The position numbers were made by a program, and so were the translations under genes. From Streptomyces sp. YIM 121038 (GTDB lineage: Bacteria > Actinomycetota > Actinomycetes > Streptomycetales > Streptomycetaceae), in contig NZ_CP030771.1 in assembly GCF_006088715.1 (NCBI RefSeq), positions 6,811,001-6,875,000 of the forward strand: a stretch of 64,000 nt of DNA, read 5' to 3'. Positions 37,307 through 46,188 of this stretch are shown piece by piece; the first letter of the stretch is position 1; each line of letters begins with the position of its first letter. The notes below the pieces were generated by a model. It saw nothing but the letters and a program-made list of their open reading frames with translations, searched no databases and was not told the origin of the DNA.

Positions 37307-40300
37307 ATGGCGGGACGTGGCCCGCGGGCCCGGGGCGGCGGGGACCGGGCCCGGGGCCGGAGCGGGGCGGCCGCGGAGCCGGTCGACGGCGGCGGGCCCC
37401 GGTGGTCCCTGGTACGGATCTGCGACCTGGCGGGGCGCCCGCGCGGCGCCGGGTTCGCCGCCGACGACCTCGGCACCGTGATCACCAGCCACGAGGCCGT
37501 CGACGGTCTCGCCCGGATCGTGCTGCACGCGGCGGGCGAGCGCACCTGCGTCGTGGCCGCCGACGCCGTGACGGCCCTCCCCGGGGCCGACCTGGCGCTG
37601 GTGCGCACCGAGGGCCTCGGCCTCAGGCCGCTGCCCGTCACCGTGCGCGGGACCGTGCCCGTGGGCTCGTACGTACGGATCGCCGCGGGCGGCTGGCGGC
37701 AGGCGCGGGTCCTGGACTCCGCCTCGGTGACCTATGCCGCCACCGACCGCTTCCACGTCCTGGACGCCGCCATGGAGCTCGCCATCGGCACGGACGGCGC
37801 CGACGCCCTGCGGCTCGGCGGCGGGGCCGCGGGCGGGCCCGTCGTGGACGCCGCGTCCGGCGCGGTGCTCGCCGTCCTCGCCACCGCCGTGCACGCCCCG
37901 CACCGCGCCGCCGGTTTCGCGGTGCCGCTGCGGGAGGCGGCCGCCGCCGACCCGGACGGACCCCTCGCCGCGCTCCTCGCCCGCAACGCGGCCACCGTGC
38001 CCGCCTACGGGCCCGATCTGAACCTCGCGGGCGCGCTCCAGCTGACCGCCACCTCCGTGGGCTCCGACGGCCCCGCCGCCCCCGGGCCCGAGCTGGTCGA
38101 ACGGCCCGACACCGCACGGGAGTTCACCGACTTCACCAGCGGCCCCGCGCGCGTCCTCGGGCTCGTCGGCGACCCCGGCACCGGGCGGACCACGGAGCTG
38201 GCCGCGCTCGCCGCCCGCCGCGCCCGGGGCGGCGCGCCCGCGCCCACCCTGTGGCTGCGCGGCGCCGATCTGCGCGACGCCGACACCTGCGTGGCCGACG
38301 CGGTGGCGCGCGCCCTGGAGCGGGCCGGGCGCATCATCGCCGCCTCGGACGAGAACCACCCGGCGGGCGAAGGCCTCGGCGACATCTCCGCGGGCCGCGT
38401 CGCACGGCTCGTCCGGGACGCCGGGCGGCCCCTGCTCCTGCTGCTCGACGGGCCCGAGGAGATGCCGCCCGTCCTCGCCCACCGCCTCGCCGAATGGAGC
38501 ACGGGCACCGCCGGATGGCTGCGGGACACCGGGGCGCGGCTCGTCGTCGCCTGCCGTGCGGAGTACTGGGAGCGGGCCGGGGAGCACTTCCCCGCAGCCC
38601 TGCTGCACACCGGGGCCCAGACCGCCGCCGGCCGCCCGGGGCCGGGCGTTCCCGGCGCCCTCGGGGACGCGCTGCCCGGCTGCGTACGGCTCGGGGACCT
38701 GCCGGAGCCGCAGGCGCGCCGGGCCCGCGCGCGCTACGGCATCCCGGACGCGGCCCTCGCCGCCGCCGACGCCCGGCACCCCCTCGCGCTGCGGCTGCTC
38801 TCCGAGGTCCGGGCCGCGCTGCCCGGCGAGCCGCCGGGACGGCCCGGACGGGAGGAGATCCTCGCCGCCCATCTGGACCTGATGAGCCTGCGCGTCGCCG
38901 TCCGCCTCGCCGCGGCCAACGGACTGCGCGGGACGGCCGTGCGCCGGCTCGCCGCACGGGTGGCGGGCCAGGTCCACGAGGCGGCGCGGCGGTGCCTCGG
39001 GCCGGGGCAGGGGGAGCTCGACCGGGCCGCGTTCGAGGAGGTCTTCCCGTGGGGCTCCCTGCCGGGGCCCGACGGCTGCACCGGCTGGGCCTCCGCGGTC
39101 CTCGCGGAAGGCCTCATGGTCCCCGCGGGCACCGGGTACCGCTTCGCGCACGAAGAGGTCGCCGACTGGCTCCAGGGCACCCATCTGGACGTGGAGGGCG
39201 CCCTGACGTCCCTCGTCTTCCGCCACGCCGAGGGCCCGGCCCCGGCCACCCGCTCCCTGCCGGTGCCCCGGCACCGGATCGGCCCCGTGCTCGAAGCGCT
39301 GCTGCTCGTCGAGCGGCAGTGGGGCGCGGGGGAACTCGCCGTGTGCCTGGCCCGGTTGGCGGCCGCCGTCGAGGCGCTCGGCACGACGGCCGTCCGCGGC
39401 GCCGCGCCACCGGAGGGCGCCCAGGACGCCGCCTGGTGGGCCAGGCACCTCCTGGGCGAGGTCCTCCTGCGCGTCCCCGACGCCAGCCCGTATCTGGACG
39501 TGCTCCGCGAGATCGCCGCGCACCGGCGGTTCCCCCCGGCCTTCTGGATGACCCTGCCCCTGCCCGACGCCACCCGCTACGACCTCCTGCGGGCCGTCGT
39601 GCCCCACGACGGCCCGCCCGGCACGCCGGGCCGCGTCCTCGACGCGGTGGCCGAGCACCTCGCCGCCGACCCCGGCGCCGTCCAGCGCCACCTGACGCGC
39701 TGGTTCACCGACGAGAGCCCCCTGCGGGCCACCCCCGACGCCACCGTCGCCTCCGCCGCGCAGGCCCTGCTGCACACCCACCGGCACCGCGCCATCGACG
39801 ACCTCACCGAAGCCCTGGCCGACTGCGCGCACACCCGCGCCGACGAACTCCTCGGCGCGCTCGCCGAGGACGAGCCCTCGGCGGTGTGCCGCGCCGTCGA
39901 CCGCTGGGCGCGCGACGACCGGGCGGCGCGCCGCGTGGCCGCCGTGGTCTGGGGCCTGCGCACCGCCCGGCACGCCACCGGCGACGCCGACCGCACCCTG
40001 CTGCGGTACGCGGCCTACGCGCTGCTCGCCCGCCCGGGGGACGCCTCCCTGCACGGCGCGGCGCTCGCCCTGCTCGTACGGGACCCGCAGACCCGCGCCC
40101 GGCATCTGCCCACCGCCCTGAAGGCGTTCGCGGCGGGCGACCCGTGGCTGCCGGGGAGCGCCCTGGCGGCGGCCCTGACCACCGACCCCGATCCGGTGCT
40201 CGCGGCCTTCCGCGCCCGCCTCCACGGCCCCGGCACGGCGGCCGGAGACCTGCTGCGGGACCTCGCGGGAGTGACCTCGCCCGCCCTGGCGCGCCGCGTC

Positions 40301-40837
40301 GCGGCCCTGGTCCGCGACCACGCGGAGCAGTGCCCGGAGTCCGCGGGGGCCGTGGCCACCTACGTCGACCTGCTCCTCGACCGGGGCCCCGGCGTGCGGG
40401 CCGTGCTGTTCCCGACGGTCACCGCGCTGCTGCGGAGCGGCGCCACCCAGGTGCGCCGTGCCCTCGCGCCGGTCCTCGCGGCGCCCGGCGGCCAGGCCTC
40501 GCGGCCGCTGCGCGCGGAGCTGCTCGACCTGCTGCTCGCCCAGGAGCGGGACCCGGACGTCGTCGAGGCCGTGCTGCGCGCGGTCGGCGAGCGCGGCGGC
40601 GACGCCGAGCGGGACCGGCATTTGGTGCAGCGCGCGGGCCTGCTGCTCGGGCGCACGCCGGAGGGCGCGATCCGCTTCGACCGCGTCCTGGTGGACCTGG
40701 CGCGGCGCGCGCCGGGGTTCGCCGGGCGCCTCGCCCGCTGGATGGCGGACGCCCCGCAGGACTGGGCGGCCCTCATCGGCCCGAGCGCCCGCCGCACCGT
40801 CGAAGGGGTCGCGGACGCCGTCCCCGTGTCGGCGTGA
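37307..40837 (+). CDS. Large trypsin-fold/P-loop NTPase fusion protein, catalytic serine missing (STAND-like)
   Basis: A 1176-residue protein. Residues about 30-215 resemble a trypsin-like domain: GAGFAADDLGTVITSHEAVDG keeps the His (62) and GADLALVR has an Asp (95), but the GxSGGP motif reads GAAGGP at 173-178, with Ala 175 where the serine should be. A P-loop NTPase follows: Walker A GDPGTGRTT at 288-296 with Arg 294 in place of Lys, and Walker B LLLLLDGPEE with Asp 381. FAHEEVADWLQG (about 605) resembles the end of NACHT/STAND modules. The rest to 1150 is a helical, HEAT-like repeat tail. ATG at 37307 follows GGGGAGGT by 6 bases. Protease-NTPase-repeat layouts are common in bacterial conflict and signalling systems. 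No effector gene adjoins it. Confidence 0.75.
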   Translation: MAGRGPRARGGGDRARGRSGAAAEPVDGGGPRWSLVRICDLAGRPRGAGFAADDLGTVITSHEAVDGLARIVLHAAGERTCVVAADAVTALPGADLALVRTEGLGLRPLPVTVRGTVPVGSYVRIAAGGWRQARVLDSASVTYAATDRFHVLDAAMELAIGTDGADALRLGGGAAGGPVVDAASGAVLAVLATAVHAPHRAAGFAVPLREAAAADPDGPLAALLARNAATVPAYGPDLNLAGALQLTATSVGSDGPAAPGPELVERPDTAREFTDFTSGPARVLGLVGDPGTGRTTELAALAARRARGGAPAPTLWLRGADLRDADTCVADAVARALERAGRIIAASDENHPAGEGLGDISAGRVARLVRDAGRPLLLLLDGPEEMPPVLAHRLAEWSTGTAGWLRDTGARLVVACRAEYWERAGEHFPAALLHTGAQTAAGRPGPGVPGALGDALPGCVRLGDLPEPQARRARARYGIPDAALAAADARHPLALRLLSEVRAALPGEPPGRPGREEILAAHLDLMSLRVAVRLAAANGLRGTAVRRLAARVAGQVHEAARRCLGPGQGELDRAAFEEVFPWGSLPGPDGCTGWASAVLAEGLMVPAGTGYRFAHEEVADWLQGTHLDVEGALTSLVFRHAEGPAPATRSLPVPRHRIGPVLEALLLVERQWGAGELAVCLARLAAAVEALGTTAVRGAAPPEGAQDAAWWARHLLGEVLLRVPDASPYLDVLREIAAHRRFPPAFWMTLPLPDATRYDLLRAVVPHDGPPGTPGRVLDAVAEHLAADPGAVQRHLTRWFTDESPLRATPDATVASAAQALLHTHRHRAIDDLTEALADCAHTRADELLGALAEDEPSAVCRAVDRWARDDRAARRVAAVVWGLRTARHATGDADRTLLRYAAYALLARPGDASLHGAALALLVRDPQTRARHLPTALKAFAAGDPWLPGSALAAALTTDPDPVLAAFRARLHGPGTAAGDLLRDLAGVTSPALARRVAALVRDHAEQCPESAGAVATYVDLLLDRGPGVRAVLFPTVTALLRSGATQVRRALAPVLAAPGGQASRPLRAELLDLLLAQERDPDVVEAVLRAVGERGGDAERDRHLVQRAGLLLGRTPEGAIRFDRVLVDLARRAPGFAGRLARWMADAPQDWAALIGPSARRTVEGVADAVPVSA

Positions 40838-40978
40838 GCTCCCCAAGTCGGCGTGAGCACCACCACCCCGGCCGATGCGAGCGACAACGTGTCGGCATGG
40901 CACTCTTAGACCTGCGCAATCGGCAAGGGAACGTACACACGTACGGGACGTACACGGGTTCGGCGAGGAGCGAAGACA

Positions 40979-41938
40979 GTGCAGCGCTGGCGTGGCTTGG
41001 AGGACATTCCCCAGGACTGGGGGCGCAGCGTCGTCACCATTGGTTCCTACGACGGCGTGCACCGCGGTCACCAGCTCATCATCGGCCGCGCGGTGGCCCG
41101 CGCGCGCGAGCTCGGCGTGCCCGCCGTGGTCGTCACCTTCGACCCGCACCCCAGCGAGGTCGTGCGCCCCGGCAGCCACCCGCCGCTGCTCGCCCCCCAC
41201 CACCGGCGCGCCGAGCTGATGGCCGACCTCGGTGTGGACGCCGTGCTCATCCTGCCGTTCACGACCGAGTTCTCGAAGCTGTCGCCCGCCGACTTCGTGG
41301 TGAAGGTCCTCGTCGACAAGCTGCACGCCAAGGCCGTCGTCGAAGGCCCCAACTTCCGCTTCGGGCACCGCGCCGCGGGCAACGTGGAGGTCCTCGCCGA
41401 GCTCGGCGAGACGTACGACTACGAGGTCGAGGTCGTCGACCTGTACGTGAGCGGCGCGGCGGGCGGCGGCGAGCCGTTCTCGTCGACGCTCACCCGGCGC
41501 CTCATCGCCGAGGGCGACCTCGCGGGCGCCCACGAGATCCTCGGCCGCCCGCACCGCGTGGAGGGCGTGGTCGTCCGCGGCGCCCAGCGCGGCCGCGAGC
41601 TCGGCTTCCCCACGGCCAACGTGGAGACGCTGCCGCACACCGCGATCCCCGCCGACGGCGTGTACGCGGGCTGGCTGCACGCCCAGGGCGAGGCCATGCC
41701 CGCGGCCATCTCCGTCGGCACGAACCCGCAGTTCGACGGCACCGAGCGCACGGTCGAGGCCTACGCCATCGACCGCGTGGGCCTCGACCTGTACGGGCTG
41801 CACGTGGCCGTGGACTTCCTGGCCTTCGTGCGGGGGCAGGCGAAGTTCGAGTCCATCGAGGCGCTGCTGGTCGCCATCGGCGACGACGTCAAGCAGGCCC
41901 GGGCGCTCGTCGAGGGCTACGAGGCCGACCGGGGCTGA
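40979..41938 (+). CDS. ribF: Bifunctional riboflavin kinase/FAD synthetase
   Basis: A 319-residue enzyme converting riboflavin to FMN and FMN to FAD. The N-terminal nucleotidyltransferase has SVVTIGSYDGVHRGHQLII and the later VVEGPNFRFGHRAAGN. The C-terminal riboflavin kinase shows RPHRVEGVVVRGAQRGRELGFPTANV and PADGVYAGWL. GTG at 40979 follows GAGGAGCGA by about 9 bases. It normally sits beside truB; here the 1176-residue protein is inserted between them. The upstream 140 bp contain three ACGTAC boxes of unknown meaning. Confidence 0.95.
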   Translation: MQRWRGLEDIPQDWGRSVVTIGSYDGVHRGHQLIIGRAVARARELGVPAVVVTFDPHPSEVVRPGSHPPLLAPHHRRAELMADLGVDAVLILPFTTEFSKLSPADFVVKVLVDKLHAKAVVEGPNFRFGHRAAGNVEVLAELGETYDYEVEVVDLYVSGAAGGGEPFSSTLTRRLIAEGDLAGAHEILGRPHRVEGVVVRGAQRGRELGFPTANVETLPHTAIPADGVYAGWLHAQGEAMPAAISVGTNPQFDGTERTVEAYAIDRVGLDLYGLHVAVDFLAFVRGQAKFESIEALLVAIGDDVKQARALVEGYEADRG

Positions 41939-41946
41939 GGTTCATC

Positions 41947-41982
41947 GCCCTTCGGGCTCGTCCTCAAACGCCGGACGGGCTG
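41947..41982 (+). repeat. Dispersed intergenic repeat with stem-loop, copy 4, reaching into a coding end
   Basis: A GCCC-TTC-GGGC stem-loop (41947-41957) precedes the 24-base core at 41958-41981. Relative to copy 1, the second and tenth stem bases are both changed so that pairing is kept. Read on the minus strand, the core supplies the last codons (Ser-Pro-Ser-Gly-Val) and the TGA stop of the neighbouring ABC ATPase gene. Confidence 0.8.
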
Positions 41983-43004
41983 TGGGGGTCGCTCGCCGTC
42001 GCCCAGTGACAGGCCACTTGGGGGTCGCCCCCGCCCGACAGGACCGGCAGGTCCTTCGTACGGCAGTCCCGGGCCACCCCCGCCCGCTCCGCCTCGCCGC
42101 TGGCGAGGACCTGGCAGCGGACGTGGAAGCGGCAGCCCGACGGGACGCGGGACGGGTCCGGGGGCTCGCCGGTGAGCACCACGGGCTCGCCCTCCGCCTC
42201 CGGCAGAACCGACAACAGGGCCTTCGTGTACGGGTGCTGAGGGGCCGTCAGGACCTCTTCGACGGCTCCCGTCTCGACGATGCGGCCCAGGTACATCACC
42301 GCCACCCGGTCGGCGATGTTCCAGGCCAGGCCCAGGTCGTGGGTCACGACGAGCGCGGAGAGGCCGAGCTCGTCCCGCAGCCGCAGCAGCAGGGCGAGGA
42401 TCTCGCCGCGCACGGACGCGTCCAGGGAGGCCACCGGCTCGTCCGCGACGATGAGTTCGGGCTCCAGGACCAGCGCGCCCGCGATGACGACGCGCTGGCG
42501 CTGGCCGCCGGACAGCTCGTGCGGATAGCGCAGGAAGAACCGCTCCGGCGGGCGCAGCCCCGCCCGTGACAGGGCCTCGGCGACGGCCGCCCGCTCGTCC
42601 CCCGCGTACCGGTGGATGCGCAGGCCCTCGGCGACCGCCTCGTACACCGTGTGCCGCGGGTTGAGCGACCCGCTCGGGTCCTGGAGCACCAGCTGGACGC
42701 GCTTGCGGTACGCCTTCAGGGCGCGGGAGCGGTGGCCGAGCGGCTTGCCGCCGAACGTGACCCGGCCCGACGTGGGCGGCACCAGGCCGAGCAGCGAGCG
42801 CGCGAGGGTCGTCTTGCCGCAGCCGGACTCGCCGACGAGCGCCACGATCTCGCCCGGCCGGATGTGGAGGTCCACGCCGTCCACGGCCCGCGCCGGATCC
42901 GCGCCGTGCCGCCCGGGAAACGTGATGTGCAGGTCGTCGGCCGCGAGCAGCGGCGCCGCTGCCGCCGACGGCACGGGCGGCGTGGCGGGGGAGTGGGTGG
43001 TCAT
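41964..43004 (-). CDS. Oligopeptide-type ABC transporter ATP-binding protein (OppF/DppF-like)
   Basis: A 346-residue ATPase and the last gene of a five-gene importer. Walker A is [17 protein letters not shown], the signature [15 protein letters not shown], Walker [13 protein letters not shown], and the H-loop [18 protein letters not shown]. The C-terminal oligo_HPY region has [15 protein letters not shown], with cysteines that in OppD/F relatives bind a 4Fe-4S cluster or pair as disulfide. Start choice: ATG at 43004 follows GAGGAG by 6 bases. Its final codons lie inside a dispersed repeat. Confidence 0.92.
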   Translation of the reverse strand: MTTHSPATPPVPSAAAAPLLAADDLHITFPGRHGADPARAVDGVDLHIRPGEIVALVGESGCGKTTLARSLLGLVPPTSGRVTFGGKPLGHRSRALKAYRKRVQLVLQDPSGSLNPRHTVYEAVAEGLRIHRYAGDERAAVAEALSRAGLRPPERFFLRYPHELSGGQRQRVVIAGALVLEPELIVADEPVASLDASVRGEILALLLRLRDELGLSALVVTHDLGLAWNIADRVAVMYLGRIVETGAVEEVLTAPQHPYTKALLSVLPEAEGEPVVLTGEPPDPSRVPSGCRFHVRCQVLASGEAERAGVARDCRTKDLPVLSGGGDPQVACHWATASDPHSPSGV

Positions 43005-43059
43005 GCGCGTCTCCTCGCGGCCGGGGGCCAGGGCGGGCGGATCGGGGTGCGCGGCCCGG

Positions 43060-44112
43060 TCACGGCGCCCCGTCCACGGCCGCCGGGGCCTGCTGGGCGG
43101 GGACCTGGGAGCCCACGTGCACACAGGCCGCCCGGTGGGCCGGGCCCGCGGCGCGCAGGGCCTGGTCCTGCTCGGCGCAGGAGTCGAGGGCCACCGGGCA
43201 GCGCGGATGGAACGTACAGCCCCGCGGGAGCGCCGAGGGGTCCGGCGGGTCGCCGGGCAGGCCGCGCGGCGCGTACCGCGAGCCGGGGTCCCCGACGCGC
43301 GGGAAGGCCGCCGAGAGGGCCTTGCCGTACGGGTGCTGGGCCCGCTCGTACACCTCCCGGGCCGGGCCCTCCTCGACGACGCGGCCCGCGTACATCACCG
43401 CGAGCCGGTCGCAGGTGTCGGCGAGCACCGCCAGATCGTGGCTGATCATGATCAGGCCGAGGTCCTGCTCGGCCACGAGCTGTTCGATCAGGCGCAGGAT
43501 CTGGGCCTGGATCATCACGTCGAGTGCGGTCGTCGGCTCGTCCGCGATGATCAGGCGCGGATCGCAGGCGAGCGCCATGGCGATCATCACGCGCTGGCGC
43601 TGGCCGCCGGACAGCTCGTGCGGATAGGCGTCCGCGCGTGCGCCCGGAAGGCCCACGTGTTCCAGCAGCTCACGGGCCTTCTTCTTGGCGCCCGCCGGCG
43701 TCGCCTTCTTGTGCAGCAGGATCGGCTCGGCGATCTGGTCGCCGATGCGGTGCACCGCGTTCAGCGAGTGCATGGCGCCCTGGAAGACCACGGAGGCGCC
43801 CGCCCAGCGGACCGCGCGCACCCGGCCCCACTTCATGGTGAGCACGTCCTCGCCGTCGAGGAGGACCTCCCCGGTCACCCTCGTCCCGGCGGGCAGCAGC
43901 CGCAGCAGGGCCAGGGCGAGCGTGGACTTGCCGCAGCCGGACTCGCCCGCGACGCCCAGCTTCTGCCCGGCGCCCACGGTCAGGTCGACCCCGCGCACGG
44001 CGGCGGCCCCGGACGCGTACGTCACTTCGAGGTTCCTGACGTCGAGCAGGGGCTGCCCGGCGTCCTGTCCGGCCGCGGCCGGGGGGTCGGTCGCGGTGTG
44101 CGCGGTGGTCAC
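43060..44112 (-). CDS. Oligopeptide-type ABC transporter ATP-binding protein (OppD/DppD-like)
   Basis: A 350-residue ATPase paired with the downstream OppF-like protein. Walker A is [16 protein letters not shown], the signature [15 protein letters not shown], Walker [13 protein letters not shown], and the H-loop [13 protein letters not shown]. The C-terminal [18 protein letters not shown] is the oligo_HPY cysteine motif. Start choice: GTG at 44112 follows AGAGG by 5 bases; a TTG at 44136 overlapping the permease stop (TTGA) is the alternative. Confidence 0.92.
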   Translation of the reverse strand: MTTAHTATDPPAAAGQDAGQPLLDVRNLEVTYASGAAAVRGVDLTVGAGQKLGVAGESGCGKSTLALALLRLLPAGTRVTGEVLLDGEDVLTMKWGRVRAVRWAGASVVFQGAMHSLNAVHRIGDQIAEPILLHKKATPAGAKKKARELLEHVGLPGARADAYPHELSGGQRQRVMIAMALACDPRLIIADEPTTALDVMIQAQILRLIEQLVAEQDLGLIMISHDLAVLADTCDRLAVMYAGRVVEEGPAREVYERAQHPYGKALSAAFPRVGDPGSRYAPRGLPGDPPDPSALPRGCTFHPRCPVALDSCAEQDQALRAAGPAHRAACVHVGSQVPAQQAPAAVDGAP

Positions 44113-44132
44113 GGATGCCTCTGGTTCGGCGG

Positions 44133-45059
44133 TCAATGGGACACCCCCAGCCTGGGGTTGAGCACGGACTCCACGGCCCGCCCGCACAGCGTGAACGCGA
44201 GCGCGACCACGGCGATGGCGATGCCGGGCGGCGCCAGGTACCACCAGTCGCCCGCACTGACGGCACCCGCCTCGCGGGCGTCCTGGAGCAGCCCGCCCCA
44301 GGAGACCGCGGTCGGGTCGCCGAGGCCGAGGAAGGCGAGCGTGGCCTCGGTGAGGATGGCGCCCGAGATGACGAGGGTCGTCTGCGCGAGCACCAGCGGC
44401 ATGACGTTGGGCAGCACGTGGCGGAGCATGATGTGGGTGTGCCCGCCGCCGAGGGCGCGGGCCCGCTCGATGTAGGGGCGGGACTCGACCGCCAGCGTCT
44501 GCGCGCGCACCAGACGGGCCGTCGTGGGCCAGGTCGTGACGCCGATGGCCAGGATGATCGTGCTCAGGGAGCCGGACATCACGACGGCCAGGGCGATCGC
44601 GAGCACCAGCGTGGGCATCACGAGGAACCAGTCGGTGACGCGCATCAGGACCGTCCCGTACCAGCCGCGGTAGTGCCCCGCCGTGATGCCCACGACCGTG
44701 CCGATGGCCACGGACAGGAACGCGGCGAGCAGCCCGATGGTGAGGGAGATCCGCGCCCCGTACACCAGGAGCGCGAGCAGGTCGCGCCCGAACTGGTCGG
44801 TGCCGAGCGGGAACTCGCCGTTGGGGGACTCCATGGCGTCGCCCGGCGCCCGGGTCACGCTGTCCGCGTCCGAGCCGACGAGCAGCGGCGCGAAGACCGC
44901 GGCGAGCGAGATCAGGACGAGCACGGCGAGGCCGAAGAGCCCCGCCCGGTGGGTGCGGTACTCGCGCCAGAAGCGGGCCGCGGAGTGCCGTCGGCGCGCC
45001 CAGGTGAGGGCGCGGGGGCGGGGCGCCGGGGCCGGTGCGGCGCTCGTCTCGGTCGTCAT
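44133..45059 (-). CDS. Oligopeptide-type ABC transporter permease (OppC/DppC-like)
   Basis: A 308-residue permease. The N-terminal LFGLAVLVLISLAAVFAPLL helix and the extracellular FPLGTDQFGRDLLALLVYGARISLTIGL block are diagnostic of the DppC group. The EAA loop lies in ARALGGGHTHIMLRHVLPNVMPL. ATG at 45059 overlaps the stop of the DppB-like gene (ATGA). Confidence 0.92.
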   Translation of the reverse strand: MTTETSAAPAPAPRPRALTWARRRHSAARFWREYRTHRAGLFGLAVLVLISLAAVFAPLLVGSDADSVTRAPGDAMESPNGEFPLGTDQFGRDLLALLVYGARISLTIGLLAAFLSVAIGTVVGITAGHYRGWYGTVLMRVTDWFLVMPTLVLAIALAVVMSGSLSTIILAIGVTTWPTTARLVRAQTLAVESRPYIERARALGGGHTHIMLRHVLPNVMPLVLAQTTLVISGAILTEATLAFLGLGDPTAVSWGGLLQDAREAGAVSAGDWWYLAPPGIAIAVVALAFTLCGRAVESVLNPRLGVSH

Positions 45060-46147
45060 CGTCCCACCCTCGGGTCGAGCAGCGGATAGATCACGTCGGC
45101 GACCGTGTTCATGAGGATCACCGCGGTGGCGAAGACGAAGAACAGGCCCTGCACCAGGGGCAGGTCGGGCACGCTCAGCGCCTGGTAGAACAGGCTGCCG
45201 AGGCCCGGCCAGGAGAAGACGGTCTCGACGAGGATCGCGCCCGCCACCACGGTGCCCAGGTTCACGAACATCAGCGTGACCGTCGGCAGGAGCGCGTTCG
45301 GCACGGCGTGGCGGCGGCGCACCAGGTCGTCCCTGAGCCCCTTGGCGCGGGCCGTCGTCAGATAGTCGCTGCCCATCTCGTCGAGCAGCGAGGAGCGCAT
45401 GACGAGCAGCGTCTGCGCGTATCCGACGGCGACGAGCGTGAGCACCGGCAGGATCATGTGGTGCGCCACGTCCACCACGTACGCGACGCCGGTCTCGTCG
45501 CCGCTCTCCATGCCGCCGGTCGGGAAGAGGCCGGGCAGCGGCCCCGCGCCCACCGAGAAGGTGATGATGAGCAGCAGACCGAGCCAGAACGACGGCACCG
45601 AGTACAGGGTCAGGGCGAGCCCGGTGTGGAACCGGTCCCCGATCCGGCCGTTGCGCCACGCCGCGCGCGTGCCGAGCCAGATGCCGAGGAGCGTGTAGAG
45701 GACGTACGCCGTCCCGGTGAGCCACAGCGTCGGCCCGAGCGCCTCGGTGATCTTGTCCATGACCGGGGCGTGGAACTGGTACGACGTGCCGAAGTCCCCG
45801 GTGAGGACGTTGCCGCAGTAGTCGGTGAACTGCTTCCACACCGGGTCGTCGAGGCCGAACTCGGCGCGCATCGCCGCCAGTTGCTCGCTCGACACGCGGC
45901 GCCCGCCGGTCATCTGCTTCACCGGGTCGCCCGGGATGAGCCGGAAGAGGAAGAAGCTCGTGACGAGCACGGCGAACATCGAGACGAGCGCGCCGCCGAG
46001 CTTGCCCGCGACGTACGTCAGATAGGCGGTGGTGTTGCGGGCCCGGGGGCCGCGGCTCCGGCGGCCGGCCGGTGTGGCCGGGCCGGACGCCGCGTCCTCC
46101 GCCTCGGCGGCGAGGAGCGCCGCCGCGCTGTTGTCTGCCGCGGTCAT
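45056..46147 (-). CDS. Oligopeptide-type ABC transporter permease (OppB/DppB-like)
   Basis: A 363-residue permease. An unusual 50-residue Ala/Arg-rich cytoplasmic N-terminus precedes the first helix (LVSMFAVLVTSFFLFRLIPGDPV), which carries the DppB hallmark RLIPGDP. The EAA-like loop is YLTTARAKGLRDDLVRRRHAVPNALLP. Start choice: ATG at 46147 (MTAADNSAAALL); the frame is open upstream but lacks an earlier good start. No strong ribosome site precedes it. Confidence 0.9.
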   Translation of the reverse strand: MTAADNSAAALLAAEAEDAASGPATPAGRRSRGPRARNTTAYLTYVAGKLGGALVSMFAVLVTSFFLFRLIPGDPVKQMTGGRRVSSEQLAAMRAEFGLDDPVWKQFTDYCGNVLTGDFGTSYQFHAPVMDKITEALGPTLWLTGTAYVLYTLLGIWLGTRAAWRNGRIGDRFHTGLALTLYSVPSFWLGLLLIITFSVGAGPLPGLFPTGGMESGDETGVAYVVDVAHHMILPVLTLVAVGYAQTLLVMRSSLLDEMGSDYLTTARAKGLRDDLVRRRHAVPNALLPTVTLMFVNLGTVVAGAILVETVFSWPGLGSLFYQALSVPDLPLVQGLFFVFATAVILMNTVADVIYPLLDPRVGR

Positions 46148-46188
46148 GCGCTGCTCGCGGTGTGGGTCGCGGGGTTCTTCGTCATCCG

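Noticed and set aside
40828..40858. 12-bp direct repeat around the stop of the NTPase gene
   Set aside because: Two short copies 19 bp apart are likely a small slippage duplication; no function is suggested.
40925..40960. Three ACGTAC boxes before ribF as an FMN riboswitch or operator
   Set aside because: They do not fit the conserved FMN element and the spacing is irregular; left as an unexplained motif in the ribF entry.
37195..42009. 1,604-codon plus-strand and 1,514-codon minus-strand frames over the NTPase gene and ribF
   Set aside because: Both are shadows of the genes at 37307-40837 and 40979-41938, which have ribosome sites and recognisable motifs.
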